NCBI RefSeq assembly: GCF_037975245.1
Contig: NC_092579.1
Span: 11,516,678-11,580,677, forward strand
Reading direction: 5' to 3'
Length of the DNA stretch: 64,000 bases
Source of the DNA: Apostichopus japonicus
Lineage: Eukaryota > Echinodermata > Holothuroidea > Aspidochirotida > Stichopodidae
The notes beneath the pieces are model-generated. The model did no database searches. It was given only the letters and a program-made list of their open reading frames with translations, and was not told the DNA's origin. The translations under genes and the position numbers were made by a program. Every line of letters starts with the position of its first letter. The first letter of the stretch is position 1. Positions 34,901-46,900 of the stretch are shown here, piece after piece.

Positions 34901-37900
34901 CGAGCTGTACTGCCGAGAGCCACCATTTGAATTTTGCACACTGGGTGTGTGGGTGTGATAAGTTACCGATGACCAGCGGTTAAGTGTTGTAAAGTAATAT
35001 GAGGGTGCTTTGGCATTGTACACGACTTTTTACCTTCGACTTACCATATCTGTTAAACGTAAACTGGCCAAATCTGTGAACATTATTAACAAGTTTGTGA
35101 ATGCTATTTATTGAAGTATCTATTTTAACCCCAAATATAGGTGGGTGATCAGTACTTTAGCATAGGGTAAATTGCCCAGTGTAACAACACAGAACTAAGT
35201 ACGTCCAAAGAAACTAGTATATAATGTTTTCTTCTTTACGAATGTGAAACTAGAAGCATTGCAAGATGCAATACCATGGATATAGAACTCTCAACTGGCC
35301 AATGGTACTCATTTATGGAAGAAATTAATCTTGTTAATACATAATACGTATATTGAAATACTGGGGGGTACCTGTCGTAAATTTATTTTGCCTCAAAATG
35401 TCATCAGCCAGTGATAATGTTCTGCAGGTCTCTGTGTCATAGACAGAACAACCACAGTATTCAACATATGCAGCATCTCAGAGCAGATGGTTCTGTTTAG
35501 AGCTTCATTTCATTCAGATATGGCCGAATGGAAACTAATTACTTGATTCCAGCAAGAAATGACGAATATAAACTGATGCTTCAGAAAGGCTGCAACTCTT
35601 AGCCTAATCCTATAACACTATTAATGCAGAAATGCCTAGCCTAGTCTACTTTGCATAAAAGAATTAGGGCTGAAGCCTGTATTGCCATTACCTCCTTTGT
35701 AATGGTGGTAAGGAGTAATGGAGAACAAATGCATTAAGTAAACGACTTAAATTAAGAAAAAGGAGGGCCTGATGTTTCGATCTTATGGGAATCTTCTTGA
35801 GAGGCAGACAAGAACTTAACAAGAGGAAACAGGTTGCAAGATCAAACAATGAATAGAATTAGATAATAACAATGCAGTAAACAATAATAATGAGCAGTGG
35901 GGGTGGAGGGAAACAGGTGAGGCTGTGATTGGTTTGTGGTATTCCAGCGAAAGATTTTTGTAAAACTTTATTTCATGGTCATAAAACTTCATAAACAGGT
36001 TTGCCACTGTTGAGAAGACTTTGGACCAGCTGAAAGCAGACAATGATCGGGAAGTGAAGTCCATAAAGGCCAGATGTGAAGCTATGATAGAGTTTACAAA
36101 GAATGAACATTCCACAGTAATCAAAAAGGTAAAGAAATGTTATACAAATTTAAACCTGATTTTTTTTATTTTTTATGTGTACAGGTACCTACAAATGTCG
36201 TATTATAAATTTGAAATAATTAAGCCTATAAGTTGACAATTTCTACTCTGAATGAAATTAAAGAAGTCAGTTTGCTTTGATGGTCTATGAGCTAACTAAG
36301 AAATATTGATGAAATTGTAAATTTTTTAAGTATTCCAAAGGTTTGGTAAGAACTTTTATATATTATATTGAATGGTTTTTTATCTGGCTCATCAGGAATG
36401 AAGTTCAATGGTTGTAACCACAGAGATGTCTAGTAAGTAAGTGAGGGGGGGTGGTTGTTTATTATATTATTAGTAGAATATTACATAGTCAAAATATTGG
36501 CAACTCTCATGATCTTACTGTGAAACCCACAGTTTTACCTTCCAGGCTCTTTGTCTTATGTATTGTTTCACAGAGGCATCTCTAAATCTCACATGCAAAA
36601 ATCTTAAATCTGTATAACAAAGTGAAGCAGCTTTACATGGAGTTATGGACATTTTTTGTTGTTAGAATATTAAAACGACTAGTTTGATGTGATTTAGACC
36701 TTTTGTCAAAATTTCCTTGTTTCCGGCCGTCAATCTCCATTCAGTTTGGGGGGGGGGAGAATTCCAGGTTTACACTTTCAGGGGATTAGAAAGTCTGAGA
36801 TCATGCAAAGTTTGCAGAGTTAAGAAACTGGTGGAGGTATTAATAGAAATACAATTCCTTTATCTTGAAAAATGTGATTTTAGCAAGTAGAAATGGACAG
36901 ATGAAGTTCACTCTGCTTAAGTGAGATAGATACTTTAAGTAAATTGCTTTATTTCCTCCCAAGGATGCAGAAAAACTCCTGGCCTCGGAACAGCAAGTTC
37001 AAGAATTGAGGAAAGCACTTCAAGAGAGTGAGTTGAGTAGACAGAGGCATGTCCGGGTAAGTAACTGGCTTGAGGGCACAGACATAGAAAGTCCATGTTA
37101 ATACAACAAAGTATATCTCCAACTACTGCCGTTCAAAGACAAATTTTGCAGTGCAACTTTGACTCGTCTCAAAGAGGCACAGAATAAGTATTGAAGTCTA
37201 ATTTTTCACAAAATAGTCGATGAATGTCTTCTTTTATGAAAAAAAAAAAGAATAGTTGAAGCCTTCTACTATATATGTTGAATGTCTCCAATCTTTATTA
37301 ACCTTCATGATGAAATAATTGGTTCTACCGGAATTGAACTAAAGAGTGAAATATGTTGTACTATCTTTATTCTTTAGAATGAGATATCTGTTAAGTTGTC
37401 CATGTCTGTCAGCACCTGAAAAGGTGGATCACCATTATTTAAATTCATGGTGATATATATTTGTTTCTGTCAGAATTGAAGAAAGGATTGACATTTGTGG
37501 TGTCTTTATCCTTCAGAATAAGAGCTTATTTAAGTTGTCGATGTCGTCAGAAAACAGTATTGTGGCACTCTGAGAGGTGGTATTATTACCAGGATTTCAT
37601 TAAACGGGGGAAAAGAGTGAGCCATTATATATACAGAGAGTTTATTATAGGGCCAGGATTCCTACAGGACCAGAAACCTTATAGATAAAACTTTAAAAAA
37701 AATGCAAGTAGTGTGCTTGGAGATAGGTAGAGGGGGAGGTGTTCTTCAATGCTGCAGTCTTTCTGCTACTTTGAGTGGGTGTAAAGAGACTTTCTGAGAT
37801 ACTTTATCCAAAGTTTTTTCCTTTTCTTTCTTTACTAAATAAAGGAGACAGAGGCTGAGTTGAAACAAGATAAGATTCATTTGGACAACCTCCACGAGAA

Positions 37901-40900
37901 GAAAGTCCGAAGTCTGGAGGCAGAGCTGGACCATGAGAGGCAAGAATGGAAGAAGAAACAGCATCAGCTGGAGCAAATCATCTTGTGAGATATTTCGTAG
38001 TTACTGGACTTTTTATTTTTTGCTTCGTTGTTATAAAGTGATTTTGTTGTAGTCCATGTACTTTAGCGATACAAAACATTGACAAAAAACCCTGAATACT
38101 TTCAAATGGAACTACTCCATCTTTGCCAAGGTAATGTAGAAGTTGAAAGTTGCACTTGCTTTTTTGTTCATGCAACAACATTCTATGAAATCTACAATTA
38201 ATAACCAACATTGATAGATTAAATTTATCTGTTAAACACCAATGAATGTGTTGGTGCAACTCTAAACAGGGAATTGAAAAGTTGAAAGTAAGAAGCAATG
38301 ACAAAATGTAAGAAAAAGACTTTGGAATTGCACAAACTTATAATGCTACAATTTTTTTTTTTTTTCATTAAGTTTTCTCCAGAAGTTTGAAAATTGCTTT
38401 TTCCCCTCAGCAACAGCAATTAAAAGTTTCCTCGTTCCACCACTGACAAATAATTTATCTTCATTATGTCAATTGATTTTATCACGCACCATGATAATAA
38501 TGTGGATTTATGTCAGTTAAACTAAACTCTATCACAGAAATACGCCAGCATTCAAAGTAGATCAATTTATTCTGCTCTTCAATTCCTCAATTGTATCATG
38601 TTATTTGTCAGAAGGAGCGTTCATTTTTCTTTCAATAACTGTATTCCTATCAACGAAATGATCGAGTAAATCAATGAAAAATGAAGCTTTATGATCTTTG
38701 CTCATCATTTCTAAACGCTGTTTTTCCCTGTTCCATGATATTTCTGTCATCAGAGCTAAAGACGAGGAAGTAGCCAAGCTGAAGGAATTTCAAAAACTTC
38801 AGACCCAACAGGCAGAGAGAACATTGGGAGAGTTCAAATCGCAGGTTGAAAGGAATTCTGGGAAGATGTTTGACGAGATGAAACAACAGGTACTGAATTA
38901 AATTATTATTATTATGATCATCATTATTATTATTCAAAAGATGTAGAAAATGCCAATTATACAAAGGAGTAATCAAAGGTGCTGTACAAAGTCAAGTAAG
39001 ACAAAACAAAACCAAGCAACAAAAGAGAAGGATAAAACCAAAACCTACAAAATCAAAACAGTAAGAATGCAAATAAAATACAAAAGATAAATACTACCCA
39101 AAATAAAAGACGATTAAATATTGTAAATAATTGTTTTTCTTTTAGATGGTCAAGGTCGAGGCAGATTTAGCCAGGTCCAAAGAGTTTCGAGAGAAACAGG
39201 CGGAGGAATTCACAAAACAGAGACAACAGGATAGGAGGAAATTTGAAAAACAGGTTATTTTCTTTGACTGTTAAATGGTGTTTGATTTAGTGTACGTATT
39301 TATTGACACCCTCCGTTGGAACTTGCCCGTGCAGTGAGAGATCTCACAGCTGATCTAACGTCCTTAACACAGGTCGCTCAGTGACTCTCTTCTACTCAGG
39401 GTTGGTCGTTTCAATCACAATAATTTAAATCACATGAAGTTTTTGAAAGGTATTTTAGAGGTATTGCTAAAGGTCTTTGACAGACTCAAAAAGAGGAGAT
39501 TAGTTAGTAATTAAGCCAACCAGATTCAACAGATGATAGCAAGATTTGATTTTTATATTAAAAGAAATCACTGGCTTAGTTATGTCAGACATGGAAACAT
39601 TGTAGAGCTACTGTGTATTGTGGTGAGGCCTTAAGAGCCAAGTTTCAAAGCTAGCGTAGTCAGTGAAACAGGAAGCGGTTAACTTAAAAATCAAGTACTA
39701 GAGAGTTTTGAGGTTACTGAATAATATATATTTTCTTTGCTTCCTGCCTTTGTTATTCCTTTAAGTAACAAAGCTAAGAGCTACATTTTGTGGGTTAATG
39801 ATCTTTAACGATGCACCCATTACAACTTGCTGCTTCTATCATTGTAACTACTATCTGCTAAGTTCATTACTCTTCCCCACTTTTGTCTTTCACTGCAGTT
39901 AAGTGTTCTTCATGGATCTCACGAGCAAGAAAAGGCATCGTTGACAAAGCATTTACAAGCAGAGCAAGAATCGTTAAAGAATGCACATCAAGAGGAGATT
40001 AAAGTATTCAAAGAGAAATATGAGAGGAGACTGTTGGAAACTGAGGGCAGTCTCCATGAATTGAGAAGCTCGGATAACATTGTAAGACATATCAGTTTTC
40101 TCTAATTATTGTTTCCATGGCAACGGCACAGTCACACGATCTACACAACCATATTCACCAACACTACTTCTGGTACTCTTTTTGTGAATTTGGTTTCCAT
40201 TTAATCAATATTTTGTCGCATTTTCATGTGATTTGCAGTATATAAATGATTTTACATTAGTTTGTTGCCATGGTGATGTGTTTTTGCTTTTACAGAGAAT
40301 TTCTGAACTTCAAGAGACTATTTCACAACTGAGACAAGACATTCTGGAAAGCGACTCACTCCGAAAACAAGAGGTTGTTCAGCTTGGACTTCTGAAGGAA
40401 GAGGAGAAGCAGAAGATCACTAGAGATCATGAAATAGAGGTAAAGGTTACCATTAACCAGGGAACTCAGAGTTCACGCTATCAGTAACCAGTGAACTCAG
40501 AGTTCACGCTATCAGTAATAAGTGAACTTAGGTTCATACTGACAGTAACCAGCAGACTCAGAGTTCACTGTATCAGTAACCAGTGAACTTAGGTTCATAC
40601 TGTCAGTAACCAGTAAACTCAGGTTAGTTCTGTCAGTAACCAGAAGACTCAAAGTTTGCCCTATCAGTAGCCAGCGGACTCAGAGATCACTGTATCAGTA
40701 ATTAGTGAACTTAGGTTCATACTATCAGTAACCAGTAAACTCAGAGTTTGCCCTATCAGTAACCAGCAGACTCAGAGTTCACTATCAGTAACCAGTGAAG
40801 TTAGCTTCATACTATCAGTAACCAGTAAACTCAGGTTGGTACTGTCAGTAACCAGAAGATTCAAAGTTAGCCCTATCAGTAGCCAAATGGACTCAGGCTT

Positions 40901-43900
40901 CATACTACAGTCACTGGTAGACTTAAGAGTTCACATTTTCAGTAACCAGTGAACTCAGAGCTCAACTAGTGAACTAATATCTGACAATACTACTACTTTG
41001 TGGAGACATACTGTAGTGTATAACAGAGCGAGTAACCAGTGGACTGAGATTTCACACTCTGTGTATCAACAGTAAAACAATCAAATAGCTGTTGGGTTCA
41101 CAGTTGACACTATCAGCAACTTGTCAAATAGTCAAACATTTCAAACTATCAGTACTCTGTGAGGTTAAAGTTCACATAAATTACAAGAAGACACAGAATT
41201 TTACAGCATCAGTAATGTGTTGACTCAAATTTCCATTAACCAGTGGACTCAAGAGTTTTGCACTTGGTTTATCTACAAGCTCAGAAGTGGCAGTTTGTTT
41301 AGTTTTGTACATTCAGAGCTGACACTCTGTGTATGAAGTGGAATCTGTATCCAGACTTTGTGTGTGTAATTAGTAATGTGTATCATACAAATTCAGAATA
41401 ACAGTTTATGTAAACAGTGGGAATTGAGTAATGTCCCATGCACCTCCTGTCGTTAAGAAGATCCTGCTAGGATCGAAACGTCAGGCCAACTTACTTTTAC
41501 ACAATGTTTATCGACAGAAGTCTTTGCCCATTTACACTTTACAATCTCCCAGTCAGTTTTGCTGTCTTTCATTTACGTGTAACTTTTTTTTCGTATCTAT
41601 GACGATGATGACGTCATAATATCTTTTCTGTTTCAGATCAACCGACTACTGTCAGAGAAAGAGCAGCAAAGATTGAGATTGCAGAAAGAACACAGTGCTA
41701 CTATAGAAGAAACCATGCAAAATGTATGTAGTCAAACCTCTGCAATATTGATTTATAATGGTTTGCACTTTAAAGTGCCTAGCTACTGTCTGTTACTTTG
41801 TGACCTCTAATGACCTGCCTACTGACAGTGTCAGATGTTACAGTACTGTTACCATGGTTACAACTGTATCTTTGTCTAGAGATTATACTTGTAATATTTT
41901 CTTTCCTTCTCGTCCCCAGACGAATCACCGTCTGAAAGAAATAGAGAACGAATATAAAAACAGATTGGAAGAATCCTCGCAGGTAAACCAACTGTCTGAT
42001 TTTTACAATTTTAGTGCAGCTTTTAGGGAATTGGGTCGCCCACATTTTATGGCAAAGCTTGAGCAACTATTACGTGACAGAATATTATACCTTCTCAAAC
42101 TCAAAACTCAAATTAAATTATCTCTTCAGAAATTTATGTTTTAATTACTAGTAGTAATTACTGATTCATTTGAAGTTTACTTTTTATTCAGACGCTTTCA
42201 TATAGTATACGGAAAAAGAATGCAAGTAGAAAATTTTGTTATCGATTCAGCATCGAGTGTTTATGAAGATGAGCACAGACAGACAGTTGTTTTAAACTTA
42301 ACCTACATATCACAGCTGTTCTCCAAATTTCATTGATGAGAGTTGGGAAGTGATAAACAAAAATCCATAAAATGTATGGTTTTACTCATTTTGTTTTCTT
42401 TTTTTCATCAGCATGTTCAAGAATTGCAACTGACTGTTGAAAAGTTGAAGGAGAAAGCTGAAAGGTAAGTATCTCTGTACTGAATAGATGTTTGTGGAAA
42501 GTGCAAAGAAATTACTGTCTACAAATCGAATTGGATCTGAGATTTTCCCTAGAATACAAATTCTGAGCAACACCATCTGAGTTATCATCCATAGCAAAGA
42601 AATGGTCGCTAGTGGTAGAGGTCATCGCAAATTCTTGGCAGAAAGCAGGAGTTTCTGCATTCCAGAGGTGATAGCTTCTACTCTCAGTCTAGCCAATTAT
42701 TATTTTCCTGGTTTTACGGTTGTTGCTATATTCCAAAGCAATTGTTTTATTTGTGCTTTGCTTATAGATTTAATTTACAATCTTTTTCATTCTCCCCATT
42801 ACTTTATACTTCAAAGAAAGCAAATATTGTATTGTTTGGGTGGAAATTTACGTCTTACTGAAAATCAGAAGCAAAACGAAACTTGACAAGTAATGAAATG
42901 TGAGACATTTCTTTCCTCCTGTTATTAGGAAATTATTCAAAATGTATCTCCAGCAATAAAAAACAGGAAAATTTTCTCTCCCATGTTTAGCACAAAGAGT
43001 AACATGGAGATGCAGCTCACGGAGACAGTCTCCCAGCTGGAGATGGAGAAGAATCAATTGAGGAGACAACAATCAGAGACCAATAAGGTCAGAGAAGTGT
43101 ATTCCTTGTATATAGAGCAATTTAGCTTATTAAAGGCATTGAAGACTCGCCCCAAACTGTGTGCGGCCATCTGAAAAAGTTAACTTTCCGTTGCTTGCAA
43201 GTGACGTTTTGTTCGTGTCGCTACAAAATGCAGACAGTACAGTAATGAAATGTGATACCTTGTTATCTTTAGCTGGACTTGAGATGTCCATCGCTGTATC
43301 GTTTGTAAACTGTGCTGTGGGTATTGACCGCAGCTGTATGTACTGACTGTACACTAGTGTCTAATTACCGATGGTAGCCAGCTGTGTGTGTGTATTTTCT
43401 GGGATCGATGGTGGTGTCAAACACTTCTGTTACACCTCATTCGAAACTAGGTCAGATTACAGGCATTAGACGTTTCTTTTTGCGCGAGTCTTCACACCCT
43501 TTAAGGAGTTCTTTGTTACAACATACTGCAAAAACGTTATCAAAACAGTAAGCATAAACCGTTCTACACATTTCCATTGCTCTGTGATACCACACACCAT
43601 GCCATCGGAGGGAATAGTCTGACTGAATTGTAATGGCAATATCTCATCCATTCATCAGATATGAAACCCAATTACATTTTTGAAATCTTTTTTATTTAAT
43701 CCATATTGTTTTATGTATATTATATACCAGACGTTTGTCGTTGTACAATATACAATAATGTATGTACAAGCCATACTCTATGTCTCACCATATTTACTGA
43801 AATTTCTTGAATTGTGTTATTTACAACACAGACTTGTAGTAGTAGTAGTAGTAATAATATAATACTATTAATGACAATGGTAATGGTAGTACCCAAAATA

Positions 43901-46900
43901 CAACTCTAGAAGATCCACAATCTAAATAGCACTGCAGTAAGACAAGGCAAGAAATTTACCAACTAACAAATGAAAAGAATAATTAAGAATTTCTTCAAAT
44001 TTGATTTAAAAGTACAACAGCATTAGTAAAGTTCTAACGCTATTTTCACTTGATACTTTACTTTTCAAATTAAGAAGAAAAAAATAATGCTTCCTTCACT
44101 TTTGTATAATATGATATTCATGTTTATTAAACTAACTCTATGAAAGCACAATTGATATTGAATTTTTTTGTCTTGTATTCAGTCTCTTAAGCAGCAGGCA
44201 GACCAATTCAAAGACCAGTGTCATAAATTAGATTCCAAACTGAGAAGACAAGAGCTTGACCAACAAGAACAGGTGAGATCATTTATTATCATAGTAATTA
44301 TAATAACAAGCCAAGATATTTAATATCGTGTGTGGCTTGGACTCATGATCTATAGCAGGGTTTCCCTAACTTTATCTTCCCCCATGAACCCCTGTGGATG
44401 TCAGAGTTGTCCACGAACCCCCAACTTTTCGAGACACGATCTGAGTCATTATTATACTATAATACGCATAACAGTGCTTCGTAAAAGATCGAGTTCATAG
44501 TGTAATATTGTAATGAAAAAAACCCAAAGAGAGTTTGTCGATAGGTACAACTTTTGTCCATTACTAAATTATATGATGTATCAGATTTTACTTCAACAAA
44601 AAGTTCTCTAGTTTTGACTTTCAGAAACGTCTCATGAACCCCCTGGGATGGACTCACACACCCCCTGGGGGCTCATGCACCCCAGTTAGGGAACTCCTGA
44701 TCTATAGCAATACCGAATAGATAATATAGAATGTCTGACAGGACCGAGAAATGTTTGGGTAGAATGAGAATAGAGACCTCATATATACAAGTCCTGCTTC
44801 CTACCAGCCAAGCTATCAAGTGCCAAAGTGCCGACTGCTCGATAATACTCTGCTATATTCACTGTCAATCTTGTCGAATAAAAGTTTGTATAGAGGGGCC
44901 TGACAATTTTTAATCCTTTACCAGGATCTTTTTAGGAGGCAGAAAGTCCGGCTAATGGAGAGGATCCCGCTAGAATCAATGTATCGGGTCCTGCAAAGTA
45001 TACACAATTACACAGGGTTTTCTTGCAGTAGATAAGCAGTTTATCAACATATTTTTCTTTCTTTTTTTCACTTTTTTTTTGCATTTTAAATATTATGAAA
45101 TCAGAAAGACAACAGGTGTGTAATAGAACGTAGTATTATTGCGCAGTATCAACAACTAGAACAAACTGAGGTGGACATTTTAGAGACGTATGTACATAGG
45201 CGTAGGAGGAGGGGGAGCTGCAGCCCCCTCCCCCCAATCAAATTCGGCTCCTATGCGTATGTACAACCCTCAGGCTGGCTTGCTTTCAAACCCCACTTGT
45301 GTCGAATATTGGGACTTTTATTTAATTGGTGGTTGAAGTGGAAACTGATTCATGTATTTTATCGCTTTTTACCAGTTTTTTGTCAATTTATTTTAACTAG
45401 TTAATGCATTTTTTCGCTGTTTTTTTTTTAGGGACGCATACATGTAAACAGATTAATGCAAGTGTGCTTATTCCAAACCATTGTATATGTTATCAAGGAA
45501 CAGAGCAGTTGTTTTCAAATGCTCACGCTTAGATTTCATTTTGTTCGGTTACCTGTCATCCCTCTTTCCTGGCTATGATGTGATAGTGGCTATGTATAGT
45601 GGCCTGTATAGTGGCCTGGCTATGATGTGATAGTGGCTATGTATAGTGGCCTGGTTATGTATAGTGGCCTGTATAGTGGCCTGGCTATGATGTGATAGTG
45701 GCTATGTATAGTGGCCTGGCTATGTATAGTGGCCTGTATAGTGGCCTGGCTATGATGTGATAGTGGCTATGTATAGTGGCCTGTATAGTGGCCTGGCTAT
45801 GATGTGATAGTGGCTATGTATAGTGGCCTGGCTATGTATAGTGGCGTGGCTATGATGTGATAGTGGCTATGTATAGTGGCGTGGCTATGTATAGTGGCCT
45901 GTATAGTGGCCTGGCTATGATGTGATAGTGGCTATGTATAGTGGCCTGGCTATGTATAGTGGCGTGGCTATGATGTGATAGTGGCTATGTATAGTGGCCT
46001 GGCTATGTATAGTGGCCTGGCTATGTATAGTGGCCTGGCTATGTATAGTGGCCTGGTTATGTATAGTGGCCTGTATAGTGGCCTGGCTATGATGTGATAG
46101 TGGCTATGTATAGTGGCCTGGCTATGTATAGTGGCCTGTATAGTGGCCTGGCTATGATGTGATAGTCAACCATGTCAATCATATTTTTTGTGTCTTTGTT
46201 ATTCTCAGCTGACACAGATCAAGATGGAATATGAAGGCAAAATGAGAGGTCTACTTCCTGCAAGTGTAAGACAGGTGAGATTTTGCTATTCAATTATACA
46301 AAATATTGTATTTTTATCTTTTTTCTCCAACTCCACTAATTCTTCTCACAAGTCATTTTACAAATAGAAAGCTATGTCATCGTTCCCAACCCACAAATAT
46401 TTGTTGTACTTCATTGAGCAGGTTTCACATGAGCATGTTGCACGCCTCAAAGTTGTAATGAATAGTTTTGCAATCTAAGCCCAATTGTTATATGCAAATT
46501 ATATTATGCTGTGGTTATACCTTCTGTGAAATGTTGCAGATCTGGGCTGATTGTTGGCTTCTGTTTGGAAAGAAAAAGACAAACTTTCTCAAGATGTAAA
46601 GAATTGGTTAGAACAGTTTAAAACTCTAGTCTTTGTGTGTTTAATAATGAAGAAACAGGGGAAATGCAAGAGAATGCTCTAATGTACTTTACTGGAAGTA
46701 TCCCCTGGACGATAAAGTTCTCTCACATGTTTGGATTTGTTTTCTACTTTTTCTTCTTTTTTGTCAAACCATGTCAAATGAAAGAACTTTACCATACATC
46801 CAAAGCAGAGATAGATAACTTCAGTTTGAAAAACCATGTCAAATGAAAGAACTTTACCATACATCCAAAGCTGAGATAGATAACTTCAGTTTGAAAAACC

